DNA from: Anopheles merus
Lineage: Eukaryota; Arthropoda; Insecta; Diptera; Culicidae
Assembly (NCBI RefSeq): GCF_017562075.2
Contig: NC_054081.1
Location: 20,217,141 to 20,281,140 of the forward strand
DNA: 64,000 nucleotides
Direction of reading: 5' to 3'
Shown here: in pieces, positions 10,180 through 21,195 of the stretch
Numbering within the stretch: position 1 is the first letter of the stretch
How the letters are laid out: every line of letters begins with the position of its first letter
Program-made: the position numbers and the translations under genes
Notes under the pieces: model-generated
Database searches by the model: none
Told to the model about the DNA's origin: nothing
Seen by the model: the letters and a program-made list of their open reading frames with translations, nothing else

Positions 10180-12624
10180 ATGGTGGGCAAAGACGAACTT
10201 CGCCGGGCGCTCATCGAAGCCGGCGTCGACGTACCGCATACTGCCACCCTCGCACAACTTCGGCAACTTTACGCCTCTCTCGAGCTGATCGCTCGTTTCG
10301 CCCGGGAAGCGCAGCCCACCACCTCGGCCATGGCATCAGCCTCCGCTTACGCAAACCATCCCGAGGCCGCCATTTTGTATCACCCTCATGAAAATGGCGG
10401 TGACGCCGTTAATGATGCCGCTTCGACGAACAACACCACCGACGCCAATGCTAATCTGCCCTCCGCCCAAGGTGTAGCTGCCGCCCTTCCCCGCGGTTCC
10501 GACGATATGTAGGCTCACATCGAAGCGCTGCGAATGCAGCTACAGTTAGCCGAATCGCGTCAGAAAGTGCATCAACTCGAGGCGCAGCAACCGACCGCCA
10601 TTTGTATAAAGGATTTCGAATCCTTCATCGAGCCGCTTGATGCTGAGAAAAATTCCGATGTCATCCGCTGGTTCCGTGATCTGGAACACCTTTTCTCACT
10701 CCACCGAGTATGCGATGCGGACAAATTCTTGTTTACTCTTCGGCTCCTCACAGGCACGGCAGCTAACGTCGCCAAAGAATTTGACGTCACCACTTACGAC
10801 GAACTGAAAATGGAGCTGATCGACAACCTTCAATTCGTCGCTACTCCCGAATCTGTGTACAGCCAACTCCGCAATCGTCGGTTGCAGCCCCAAGAATCTG
10901 CCCTCCGCTACCTGTTTGATATGCAGCGCATAGCTGGCCAAGCCGACATCCCTGATTCGGAACTGATCCCGATCGTCATCGACGGCTTGGGAAGCCCGTC
11001 AATTACTTCAAGCCTGCATTTCATGCCCCTCACGATGGAAGATTTCCGGAAGAAGCTGAAGCTTTTCGAGTCTTGCCGTCATCTTCGAGCCATCAAGCCC
11101 CCTTCCGCTGATATTCCGGCCCCGATGAACAGCCGTATGGAACGGCCCCAACCGTCGCAGGAACCTGTCCGCTGCTTCAACTGCTCCCGATTTGGACACC
11201 TTCAGAGTGCCTGCTCCAAGCCGAAGCGCCCACCCGGCGGATGTTTCCGCTGTTTCCAGACTGGGCACGTCTACCGCAATTGCCCTGAACGTCGGGCCAA
11301 CGCCACTGTTGAGGGCGGTATTAGCTCGGAGGATACTCTCGGCACAAACCAAGAGGTGAGTTTGACATTTCTACACCCTTCTACTAAGCGTACCACCCTC
11401 AATCGCGTTCGTTCCCTTCTCGATACGGGGAGTCCTGTGAGCTTCATCAGTGACACAGTAGTACCAGCTAGGCTGCTAGGACCTCTTTCAACAACTGAAT
11501 ACTGCACCATGGTTAAGGGACCACTTTATTCTCGAGGACGAATTAATTGCACAATCCAGTCTAGGGATCATTCTGTTCGACATTCTTTTATTATATTACC
11601 TGGAATTGCGTGGCCTGTCATTATTGGTCGTGATTTACTTAATTTTCTTAACATTTCTCTTACTTATTCATCTTTTTCAAAATCATGTATTACTAAAACC
11701 CCGTTGACGGAACTTGAAGAAGTTGATACAACTCTTCCAGAAAAATTAGAAGATGCTATTAGGAGTATTTGCTCGCTCGATGTAATCGAAGCCGAAAATG
11801 AACTGGATTTAGGAGATACTCTATCCTTAGAGCAGCGTTCAATTGTTTTTTCTATTATCGAGAATTCATACCTCAAATATATTTCAAACACTAAACCACT
11901 CGTACATCCAATGAAAATCAATCTTACCCATGATACACCGATATTCACTAAGCCGCGTAGACTTTCTTATGGCGAAAGACAACAGGTGAAACAGATCGTT
12001 GATAAACTCCTTGCGGAAAACATCATCCGCCCTAGCAATTCTCCTTATGCTTCTGCATTAGTTCTCGTTAGGAAAAAGAGCGGCGAAGTTCGTATGTGTG
12101 TGGATTACCGGCCCCTCAACAAAATTACCGTTCGGGATAATTACCCCCTACCCCTTATCGAGACTTGTTTGGAGCATCTGTGTGGGAAAAGATTCTTTAG
12201 TTTGCTAGACTTAAAAAACGGTTTCCACCAAGTCCCAATGAGTGAGGAATCCATCCCTTACACTTCTTTTGTAACCGCAGACGGTCAGTTTGAATATTTG
12301 AAAATGCCCTTCGGTCTCCGCAACGCCCCTTCCGAATTCCAACGTTTTATCAACTCTATTTTAAGAGAATTTATTATTGATGGCAGAGTAGTCGTTTATC
12401 TTGATGACATCATCATCGCTTCCACCGATCTTAACTCACATCTTACCACTCTTAGATCTGTCTTAGAAAAGATTAAACAGAACAATTTGGAACTCCGTCT
12501 TGATAAATGCAAATTTGCTCACGAGGAAATAGAATACTGGGCTACAAAGCTAATTACAATGGAATTCAACCTAGTGATCGGCATATTCAAGCCCCTACCA
12601 ATTACCCTATGCCCACTAACCTGA
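10180..12624 (+). pseudogene. Gypsy B gag-protease-RT
   Basis: It starts with ATG at 10180 (MVGKDELRRALIEAGVDVPH). The N-terminus looks like a small SAP-like helical motif. An in-frame TAG at 10510 splits gag; the same frame resumes at once and stays open to 12624. Gag capsid (VIRWFRDLEHLFSLHRV) is followed by two CCHC knuckles (CFNCSRFGHLQSAC, CFRCFQTGHVYRNC). Then come protease (LLDTGSPVSFIS) and RT with CVDYRPLNKIT, LLDLKNGFHQV and the active-site box VVYLDDIII. Near 12520 the frame is lost in the RT thumb and the reading continues in the ORF at 12507-13964. Confidence 0.9.
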
Positions 12625-13964
12625 AGCAGCCTAGGCGTTGCCTTGGGTTGTTTTCATATTTCCGACGCTTTGTTCCCTCCTTCTCTTGCATAGCCAAACC
12701 TATGACAAAACTACTTCAGAAGGATGAAGCATTTAATTTCGATTCAACTTGCGTACACGCTTTTGAAACCCTACGTGACAAACTTGTTCATTCCCTTGTT
12801 CTTTCCATCTTCGACCCAAAGCGGGAAACCAAATTACACTGTGACGCGAGTTCTTTTGGTTTTGGTGCCATACTCCTTCAAAAACAAGATGACAATAAAT
12901 TACACCCTGTCGCTTACTTTTCCAAAACCACTTCAAAAGATGAGTCCAAGTTACACAGCTATGAACTTGAAACTCTTTCCATCATTTACGCTCTTAAGCG
13001 CTTCCACACTTATGTTCATGGGCTCCCCATTAAAATAGTTACCGATTGCAACTCCCTGGTTGAAACCCTTAAGAACCGTAATGCTTCCGCTAAAATTGCC
13101 AGGGGGTCCTTGTTTCTGGAAAATTACAATTACACCATCTGTCATCGCTCAGGTACCTCTATGCCCCATGTCGATGCACTGAGTCGCACCGAAGCCGTAG
13201 GTGCCATCGGTGAGATTGACCTTGACTTCCAGCTTCAAGTAGCTCAGACACGTGACCCATCTATCGAAGCTCTTAAACATCGGTTAGAATCAGAAGAAGT
13301 TGACGGATTCTTACTTCAAGATGGGCTTGTCTATCGCGACATACCTGATGGTCAACCTCAATTGTATGTCCCTTCGGAAATGGTCGAAAACGTAATTAGA
13401 CACACTCACGAGCGAATTGGCCACCTACGCATTAACAAAACCTTTAGCAAAATTAGTCAGCATTATTGGTTCCCCCATATGAATCCCGCCATCGACAAAT
13501 TCATTAAGAACTGCCTCAAGTGTATTGTTTATTCTGCACCTCATCATACTAATGCCCGAAATATGTACAGCATCCTTAAAGAGCCTTTGCCCTTCGATAC
13601 AATCCATATCGATCATTTAGGTCCACTGCCTAGTTTCCCTTTACGCAAGAAGTACATACTTGTTGTTATCGATGCTTTCACTAAATTAACCAAACTTTAT
13701 TCAACCTCTTCCACTAATGCAAAAGAAGTGTGTTCTGCCCTCTCCCAATACATGTCTTACTATAGCCGCCCTAAGCGGATTGTTAGCGATCGTGCTACTT
13801 GTTTCACCTCCACCTTGTTTGAGGACTTTTTGGAATCGCATAACATTAGTCATGTCCTCAACGCCACCGGATCCCCACAAGCCAATGGACAGGTAGCAAA
13901 CTATCTGATGCTCCAGACCAGGCCGATTGGGTGTCCAAGTTGCGATCAGCTGAGTATGCCTTAA
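12507..13964 (+). pseudogene. Gypsy B RNase H and integrase (N-terminal and core)
   Basis: This continues pol in another frame. The RT tail (RCLGLFSYFRRFVPSF) leads into RNase H (LHCDASSFGFGAIL, YELETLSIIYALKRF, TDCNSLVETL) and integrase. The HHCC finger is visible (HTHERIGHL..CLKC), as is the first catalytic Asp block (IHIDHLGPLPSF) and the second (VSDRATCFTSTLFEDF). After GSPQANGQV the frame changes to an unrelated tail, which coincides with a deletion that removes the expected third catalytic Glu. Confidence 0.9.
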
Positions 13965-14410
13965 ACAATATCGTCCACACATCTACGAACTTCTGCCCCT
14001 CTGTCTTGCTCTTTGGTGTTGAACAACGCGGTAAGATTCCGGATGAAATAGTCGAACACTTAGACGAAAAATTTGACCAAGTGCCTAGGGACTTAGGAGT
14101 TCTTCGGGCTAAAGCGTAAGAAAACATAGAAGAATCTCAACGGAAGAATGAGGATTATTTTAGCAAGAAGCATAAACCACCGCAATGCTACAAAGAAGGT
14201 GAATTAGTAGCCATACGTTATACCGATACGACCGATAGCGGTAATAAGAAGCTCAATCCCAAGTTCAGGGGACCGTATGTCATTCATAAAGTGTTACCTC
14301 ATGATAGGTACGTGGTACGTGATGTAGAAGGATGTCAACTCACACAACTACCCTACGATGGGGTTCTAGAAGCGAATAAGTTGCGACGTAGGACTGAGTC
14401 CAGTGATTAG
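13931..14410 (+). pseudogene. Gypsy B integrase C-terminal part
   Basis: After the integrase deletion a third frame reads SKLRSAEYALNNIVHTSTN and PSVLLFGVEQRGKIP, typical of the integrase region just past the core. An in-frame TAA lies at 14117, then the same frame continues to TAG at 14408 with KKLNPKFRGPYVIHKVLP, the GPY/F module. The 3' LTR begins 38 bp later. Confidence 0.85.
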
Positions 14411-14447
14411 GGAATTGAGGGCAATTTATTGTTCAGTATAGCCGAGC

Positions 14448-14718
14448 TGTAACGTCCGGACTAATATCGCCCACTGTGCACTCAAACTGAATCCCGAACG
14501 CAGCGGTATAAACGCGTTATATCTTGACCGCTGGAGCACCCGGTGTGCTAGATGAACTGTCATAGAATAAAGCTCTCTTCTTGGCGCGACATTGAACTGA
14601 ACAGACGTAAGCCACTGACTTCTGTGTATAATTAATTGTGTGCTCTTCCGAATTGTGCTAAATATTATTAAAACGGCCAATTAACCTTCCGCCACCCGTA
14701 AAACGCTTGGTCGTTACA
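14448..14718 (+). repeat. Gypsy B 3' LTR
   Basis: It is a 271-bp partner of the LTR at 9791-10061. It is followed by TTAG, which matches the TTAG just before the 5' LTR. Confidence 0.95.
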
Positions 14719-14809
14719 TTAGTCAGAATCATATCAAATAATTAATTAAGTGAATAAAAACAGTCCCTTCTAGTAAAACTGCACAAATATTAGTGCTATG
14801 TTGGATGGA

Positions 14810-14915
14810 AATCACGAGATTCGATTTACGCGGAAATTCGAGATACGCGGTATTTTGCGGGCGTTTTCGGTCCCCATTAACCGTGTATCTCGGGGACCGC
14901 CCGTACTGGAAAGTC
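14810..14915 (-). mobile_element. Pogo/Tigger-like MITE end
   Basis: On the minus strand GGGCGGTCCCCGAGATACAC is followed by a run ending ACCGCGTATCTCGAATTTCC and CGCGTAAATCGAATCTCG. These paired ATACGCGG-type motifs are typical of pogo/Tigger-derived MITEs in insects. Only one end is evident and no transposase is present. Confidence 0.5.
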
Positions 14916-15106
14916 CACTGGCAGTCCCTGGGACCTGCCACCGAACTGAACGTGTGAAGCATAAAGCATAACTTTGTTACACTAAGCTTTTGCTTTCGTA
15001 TGGTGTAGATTACAACACAGATATGCTGAGCCGACTGCGCATGGGTGTGAGTGTGCGTCTGTGTGCCAAAACTGTCGCCGAATGTATGCTCTTCCGGAAT
15101 GTTATG

Positions 15107-15492
15107 ATCCATCGGAAAGGAAGGTGTTCATGAAAGGCAGAAAAACGAGTTGAGGTCCCTGTAAATGGTAACTGATGACCGGGAGGAGGGGGTACTGGCA
15201 CACAGCTGTTAGGATATTGAACAGTATACTTAAATTGACGGTGGAGAAAGGGGGGGCATGGGGGGGGGGCGATTTTCTGGTCACAGGCCCTTAAATTGTT
15301 GCCAGCGTGGAAGGGGGGCAGCATAGGGCGGGGGTGCAAATGGTTCTCCAGCCACGGGCCCCAACGACCATCTTTCAGGGGGCTCTTGTCGCTAATACTC
15401 TGTCCACTTGTAAACATACGGCATACTACAGACTACAGATCTTCGCCGTCCGCCTAGTCCGCCTACCGTTAGATCCACCGCTGGTTCATGAC
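15107..15492. repeat. hAT-like non-autonomous repeat, copy 1
   Basis: The order of blocks matches 61670-62025: ACGAGTTGAGG, CTGTAAATGG, a G-rich run, GGCACACAGCTGTT/ATTGAACAGTA, GGGGGCTCTTGTCGCTAAT, CTCTGTCCA, and TCCGCCTACCGTTAGATCC. The right end, read inward, is CAGCGGTGGATCTAACGG, like a hAT terminal repeat. There is no transposase frame. Confidence 0.6.
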
Positions 15493-15569
15493 GGTGTTTT
15501 GTTACTGTGGAGATACATCCATGAAGATAGTGTGACAGCATGCAAGTTGCCCGCTGGATAGGAGCGGTC

Positions 15570-15750
15570 CCGCGGCACCTCATTCCTCACATCTGCATGC
15601 CCGTCGTGGGTTCTAACCGCGTATGAACCGTGTGGCGTAGCAAGGGCTGACTATCCGGCTACGTGTACGTCAAGTCCTGAAAAGGCCAACATGATCGCGT
15701 AGGTCGTAATGATAATAATAATAAGAAGAAGAAGAATAAGAAGAAGAACA
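15570..15750 (+). mobile_element. Diverged tRNA-derived SINE (second subtype)
   Basis: On the plus strand ATGCCCGTCGTGGGTTCTAA contains a B-box (GGTTCTAACC). The core GGGCTGACTATCCGGCTACG resembles the conserved core of the full-length SINEs. It ends in a TAA/GAA-rich tail (15707-15749). The A-box part is diverged. It is related to, but distinct from, the SINE copies with clear target duplications. Confidence 0.65.
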
Positions 15751-15779
15751 TAGCATAACAGTCCACACCCGGGGAAGAG

Positions 15780-16250
15780 TTTGTTATGACTTTGTTGCTG
15801 CCGGGCTACCACTGTGGCGCGACAAATCAACGGAATGCAATCGACCAAACCATGAACCTAAGCCGAACCCATTCCAAGGCAGTGCCGGTCGCTCGGCGTC
15901 GTGATATCGAATCCAAGCCAACAAGCTGCCAGATTCTGGACGGACAGGTGCAGCACCATACGCGCACCGTAATAAACAAATCCAGAATCCTCTGTTGCAT
16001 GAATTCAATTCAAGTTTTGTTTCCACTTGCGCCCGCTAGCTGATTTAGAAATAAATGTGCTATATATCACATGCACTTTTGCTTCGATCGTGTCTTTTTA
16101 ATACCCCCAACAGCAGAACCGATCGCAAAGATGGTGGTGCCAATCTAATGGTTGTGTTGTCTCTCAGGTAGCGAGATCGAAAATGCGTGGTATTTTGTAG
16201 ACGCAGCGGATGAAAATGTACGCATCAGAATCAAATAGTTTTGGGGTTTC
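15780..16250. other. Unrecognised stretch
   Basis: Open frames exist on both strands (for example 15786-16043 plus and 16026-15784 minus), but neither shows a family signature that I recognise. Confidence 0.25.
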
Positions 16251-16251
16251 C

Positions 16252-16306
16252 AAACACACGCACACACCCGAACACAATAACACGCGCCCTCAAACTCACA
16301 CACATA

Positions 16307-16375
<69 letters not shown>

Positions 16376-16385
16376 CACACCACAC

Positions 16386-16459
<74 letters not shown>

Positions 16460-16530
16460 AACACACGCATACATAAACACACACACATACACACACACAC
16501 ATACGCACGCACACACACACAGACCACTCA
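16252..16530. repeat. (CA)n microsatellite
   Basis: About 280 bp of CA repeats with small interruptions (CACCACAC, CACAACAC), followed by a degenerate CACG-rich tail to about 16610. The long CVCV/HTHT open frames through it are artefacts of the repeat. A 17-bp poly-C tract follows at 16621-16637. Confidence 0.95.
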
Positions 16531-16639
16531 CACATGCACGTACGCGCGCACGCGAGCACGAACCCACGAAAGCGCGCACGCAAGCACGCACCCAGGAAAG
16601 CGCGAACGCAAGCACGCACACCCCCCCCCCCCCCCCCAC

Positions 16640-17199
16640 CAGACCACCTCCCTAACGCATGATCGACTACTGCTACCTTATCGGATTGCAGGTTCAGCTT
16701 TCTTGCAGCGCATTCTCATCCAAAGCGCCGGGCGGGGAGGGGGATCGCGGCATGGTAGAGTGGACGGTTACTTTCCCCGCGCTGTGTGTGTGCGTGTGTG
16801 TGTAAGACTCACAAACTCGAGACCAATGACCGTAAAGATATCAGGTCAAGCGCTACACCTCATTATACTAAAAGCGCTACATCTCATTATAAATTCCACC
16901 TTGCTCAAGACAGATTTCGGCACACATCAAAAAATTATTGAAGGTCGTTGAACCATCAAACATGTTCAAATTTAAAAAAAAAATTTGATTAGTGTTAGAC
17001 GTTCTCCTACGCATTTTTTAAATAGACTTTGTCATCCCCGATTGGCACGGGCATCGAATGGTCTCATCAGCAGCGACACGAAATAAAATAAACCATCAAT
17101 ACACCGATAATACTTAAAATCCCAAAATGTACCAGCTTCTCCCTCATCGTCAAGGTCACACAAAATAAATAAACACACTATGGAAATGGGAAAGAGGGG
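16640..17199. other. Unrecognised stretch
   Basis: No convincing gene. AGCGCTACA(C/T)CTCATTATA occurs twice in close succession near 16850-16890. Confidence 0.25.
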
Positions 17200-17870
17200 A
17201 ACTATTTTTCGACCACTATCATTTTTGCGCCATCACGGTCGCGCACCGGAGCATTTTTGTCAGAAAGAGATAAACACATACAGCCCCGCTGCGCAAAGCG
17301 ATCGAAAACTTCTCAACCTCTCGCTCAATGTTGCTAGAGAGCAAGAACTAATAATGATAAAGCGACCCGCTGCGCAAAGCGATCGAAAAATTCTCAACCT
17401 CTCGCTCAATGTAGCTAGAGAGCAAGAACCAATATTGATAAAGCAAGGTGAAAAGATGGAGAAGAGGGGAAGGAGGGGAGAAAGAGAACGTTGGCGTGAA
17501 CTGTTTTTCGGCCACTATCATTTTTGCGCCATCACGGTCGTGTACCGGAGCTTTTTTTGTCAGAAAGAGATAAACCCATACAGCGCGCTCTCTCGAACGA
17601 CTTTAAACGCTTCAATCGATCAAGAGCTTCGATCGATTCTTCGGACGTTTCTGCTCGCTTTCTCGATCGGTTTCGGCGGAAAGCGAGCTACAAAGAGAGC
17701 TCAAAAACTGCTCGATTTTGTTGTGCGGGGCGCGCTCTCTCAAACGACCGTAAACGCTTCAATCGATCAAGAGCTTCGATAGGTTCTTCGGACGTTTCTG
17801 CTCGCTTTCTCGATCGGTTTCGGCGGAAAGCGAGTTAGAAACCGAGCTGAAGAAATGATCGATTTTGTTG
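17200..17870. repeat. Dispersed repeat, copy 2 (modules A-B-B-A-C-C)
   Basis: Modules matching 8626-8880 are arranged A (17210-17285), B (17285-17366), B (17366-17448), A (17510-17583), C (17584-17720) and C (17728-17870). The C modules contain the stretch from TTCGGACGTTTCTGCTCGCT to GGTTTCGGCGGAAAGCGAG. Local duplication within a dispersed unit has occurred. A truncated LINE follows directly. The function and family are unknown to me. Confidence 0.75.
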
Positions 17871-17878
17871 TGCAGGTA

Positions 17879-19122
17879 AGGAGCAATTGGTCCAGTTACT
17901 AACTCGAAATGACCTGTTGATTAGTGAACAATCAGGATATAGACAGGGACACTCTTGTGAAACTGCTTTAAATCTTTTACTGCCGAGGTGGAAGGTGTTA
18001 ATGGATCGAAAGGAATCGATAGTTGCCGTTTTTCTTGGATCTAAAACAAGCATTTGAAACTATATCAAGACCGTTATTGCAGCAGACCTTAAGGCGTTTT
18101 TGTATTGTGGGGAAAGAGCTCAATTGGTTCGAAAATTATTTAAAAGACAGAACTCAGAGAACAGTTTTTGGAAACTCTATATCAGAGCCTATAGAAAATA
18201 CCCTTGGAGTTCCGCAAGGAAATGTTCTTGGACCAATTTTGTTTATAATGTATATCAATGACATGAAACAGGTTTTGAAGTCTTGTGAGATCAATCTTTT
18301 TGCCGATGATACTGTTTTGTTTATCTCGCACAAAGACATCAAGCAAGCAGAGTCTCTGATTAATTTCGATTTAAACGCTCTGGATGGTTGGCTTAGGTAC
18401 AAAAAGCTAGCATTAAACGTTAGGAAGACTAGTTACATGGTAATGACTGCTGGTGTATTAGACAGTCCCCCATCCATCGTGATAAATAAGGAACCAATCG
18501 AAAGAATCCGTCAGGTTAAATATCTGGGGGTTATTTTGGACGACAGATTGAAGTTCAACACTCACATAGACTGGGTCATAGCTAAAGTGGCATAAAAGTG
18601 TGGGGTTATTAGTAGGCTGGCAAAAGATCTCGATTTTTTTGGGATAGTCAACCTCTATAAGTCACTGATTTCACCACATTTTGATTTTTGCTCGTCGATT
18701 CTGTTTCTTGGCAATAAGGGACAAATTAAAAGGCTTCAGAGATTGCAAAATCGTATTATGCGGTTAGCTGTAGGGTGTGGCCAACGTACGTCGTCTTTTA
18801 TTATGCTAGATATTCTTCAGTGGATGGGTGTAGAGCTTGTGAGGATTTGTATCAAACCATGACCTTTATATTTAAACTTTTGGGGGGCCTTTTGCCAGGG
18901 TATTTAGGGGAACGCATTATTCGAGGATCTGATGTTCAAAGGTACTGTACACGCAGAGCAAATGAGCCGAGGGCTCCCAACTTAATTTCACATGGTGCCA
19001 GAAACTCTTTGTTTTTCAAGGAGATTCAATTATACAACAGATTACCCGGAGAAATCAAGAATGCGAGTAACTTGCTAGACTTCAATCGTAGGTGTGCGGC
19101 ATATGTTAAACAAACTGTGTAA
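17879..19122 (+). pseudogene. LINE reverse transcriptase, truncated and frameshifted
   Basis: The translation gives LLISEQSGYRQGHSCETALN. After a frameshift near 18030 the ORF 18023-18595 reads FLDLKQAFETISRPLL, GVPQGNVLGPILFIMYINDM, the catalytic box NLFADDTVLF, and IRQVKYLGVILDDRLKF. A TAA at 18593 is followed by GVISRLAKDLDFFGIVNLYKS in the same frame. The frame changes again, and 18775-19122 carries the C-terminal region (ARNSLFFKEIQLYNRLPGEI). These are jockey-superclade LINE features. No endonuclease is present. Confidence 0.85.
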
Positions 19123-19200
19123 TGTCATATTTGTGTAGAAGTCCTATGTCACTATGTTATGTACAACTGCACTTGTCATCATGAGCTTGATGATGATGAT
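17879..19200 (+). mobile_element. 5'-truncated non-LTR retrotransposon (jockey/CR1-like LINE)
   Basis: The element starts inside the RT domain and runs to a GATGATGATGATA tail at about 19185-19200. There are no LTRs. The truncated start and simple-repeat tail fit target-primed reverse transcription. I see no clear target duplication. Confidence 0.8.
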
Positions 19201-20238
19201 AAGATTTTTCTTGATATATGAAAACAAATTAGAAAAAAATATATAAGAAAGAGACAACATAAGTTTGAGACACACGCGCGTACAAGTGGACAATCGGATT
19301 TAGTTTGGGAGAGCTTGCTGTCTGCATGTCTGGGAGGTCACAGCGAGATTCACTCATTGATGATTGTAAGTGGCCAATTCCAGATACATTAGGTTCTCCT
19401 GCATCGGAAGGTAGTGCCCTGGTGCCATCGTTGGTACCAGCGGAACTGGCCATATGCATGTTGCAGTGTGTCCTGATAATTTCCAATACATTAGGTTCTG
19501 CTGCTTCGGAAGGTAGTGCCCTGGAGCCGGTGTGGCACCAGTGGAACTGGCCATATGCATGTCGCAGTTATGTCCTGATGTGTTCGATGGAGTTGACCCG
19601 TTTTTTCTTGATGAAACTACGTCGGTCGTTTTGGGTGTGTGTATGACTTGGTGGATTCTTTTGAATGACGTCCGATGCCACCACTTGCTCGTAAATTTTT
19701 ATTTTATTCAAAAACTACCTTAGAGTAATATTATCGTAAAGATACTTCCATCCTTCTCAAACCTGTGTGGGGGTAAGAGGTGGGACTTATCATTATCATC
19801 AGTAGCCAAAAGGGGAAACAGAGGTTGCTGCGATTCTGTACTACAGACAATTGTTAAGAAGAATCAAATGTCATTTTTGTCAACAACCAGGGTTTTATGT
19901 TGTTGTTGACTTAACTTTATTTTAACAAAACATATATTTGTATATAAACGATCAAATGATAAAAGAAAAGGAATACGGTGCCACGCGCGCTAGCCACGTC
20001 TATTGCTGGTGTAGATAAAATCCCGAGTGTCGTTACATCGCAGGATCCCCGATCGTAATGGATCATGCACGAGAGAGAGTGAAAGATACGACTATATTCG
20101 CTACACATCGAATGCTGTCAGTTCCCGGAAAGCATCGAGTGTGCGAAGAGGCTGCAGTCTCAGCGGACTGCAACACAAGGCATAAAAGAAAGATTCATAA
20201 GAATAGGCATAAGAAATCAGGCAGATTGCCTGATTCTA
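19201..20238. other. Unrecognised stretch containing a tandem duplication
   Basis: A two-copy tandem repeat of period 102 bp lies at 19377-19580 (shared TACATTAGGTTCT, TCGGAAGGTAGTGCCCTGG and GGCCATATGCATG). A weaker third copy may precede it. Open frames cross it on both strands, but I recognise none. The segment at 20058-20238 may be a decayed copia gag. Confidence 0.4.
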
Positions 20239-21030
20239 ATGGAGAAGCGGTCCAGAGATTTGAAACAGTCGGAAGGCCAGCATGGTATGAAACGGAGCCA
20301 GTTATGTGTGCAAACAACTGATGAAGAAATTCTGGAGCAGGAATATTCGTTTACCATGCGTGGATTCACAGCCAATTCGTGGATCGTTGATTCAGGAGCA
20401 ACGTCGCATATGTGTATCGATCGGTCATGTTTCGTGGAGCTGGACGATCGTTATCAGCAGGACGTAATTTTGGCCGATGGCACAAAGGCGAGAATTGAAG
20501 GAATCGGTTCGTGTCGAATAACCACGCTGTCTCCGGAGGGTAAAACATCAAGAGTGACATTTAATGATGTTTTGTTCGTCCCTGAGTTAGAGACAAACTT
20601 AGTGTCTGTGAAAAAACTGACGGTGAAAGGTGCTGTGATTCTTTTTGACATGAGCGGTTGTCGAATCGTAAAGGATCAGAAGGTTATTGCACTAGCAACA
20701 ATTTCAAATGGATTATATTCATTGAAGATCAGAATGCAGAATGTCTTCACCCGAAAGAATGCCCGATATCGATCAATTGCAAAGTGTTTCTTGATGCCAA
20801 TGGATCTTGAATATCGGAATGTCCAGCAGAAGGAGGAGGGACTGATGCTTAAAAAAGGCGAGCTTAGAAAACGCAAGTTACGAAAAGGCGAGTCAAAAGG
20901 CGGCTCTTCTGTACATTGCAAAGATCGGACTATGTCATCAAGGTCTCAAATCTGGGTTGGATGTCATGGAAAAGATATTTTTGGAAGGTGTGAGAAGTCC
21001 ATACCTAGAAATAATGAATTTCAGAGCGTG
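20239..21030 (+). pseudogene. Ty1/copia gag-protease remnant
   Basis: The plus-strand frame reads NSWIVDSGATSHMC, the hallmark copia aspartic protease site. It continues with VILADGTKARIEGIGSCRI, VTFNDVLFVPELETNLVSV and SNGLYSL, in the order seen in copia polyproteins up to the GAG-pre-integrase region. After about 20880 the frame drifts (KKGELRKRKLRKGE) and integrase and RT are missing, so the element is deleted internally. It ends at a likely LTR. Confidence 0.85.
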
Positions 21031-21195
21031 TGTTGTAGATCATAGCAATCTCGATAGTTAGAATATGCGCCTACAACTTGGTTTAGAGTCAGCCGAGATT
21101 GACCTCGCTAGTTTAAACGAAGTGTAGTAGGCTTTATTGAAATAGAGAATAAATTAGTCTGCATTTTCCTTTCGTACGAACAAGAAGTTCCAACA
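21031..21195 (+). repeat. Putative copia LTR (165 bp)
   Basis: The sequence starts TGTTGTAGATC, ends AGTTCCAACA and contains AATAAA-like signals (GAGAATAAATTAG). Its right edge abuts the minus-strand BEL A reading frame exactly where that frame breaks, which supports 21195 as a real insertion edge. No partner LTR or target duplication was found in the window. Confidence 0.5.

Larger units (their letters stand above)
9791..14718 (+). mobile_element. Gypsy B: Ty3/gypsy LTR retrotransposon with broken ORFs
   Basis: Two 271-bp LTRs (9791-10061 and 14448-14718), starting TGTAACGTCC and ending CGTTACA, flank gag, protease, RT, RNase H and integrase on the plus strand. The flanks show a 4-bp target duplication TTAG. 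The LTRs differ at three positions that I can see (about 1%), so the insertion is fairly recent. Even so the coding region carries two in-frame stops, a frameshift near 12520 and a deletion in integrase. The sequence after the 5' LTR (TCTCAGAAGTGGGATAACC) does not match a primer-binding site I know. Confidence 0.95.

Noticed and set aside
16145..16951. Long VCVC/HTHT open frames on both strands
   Set aside because: They are translations of the (CA)n tract; every frame of such a repeat is open.
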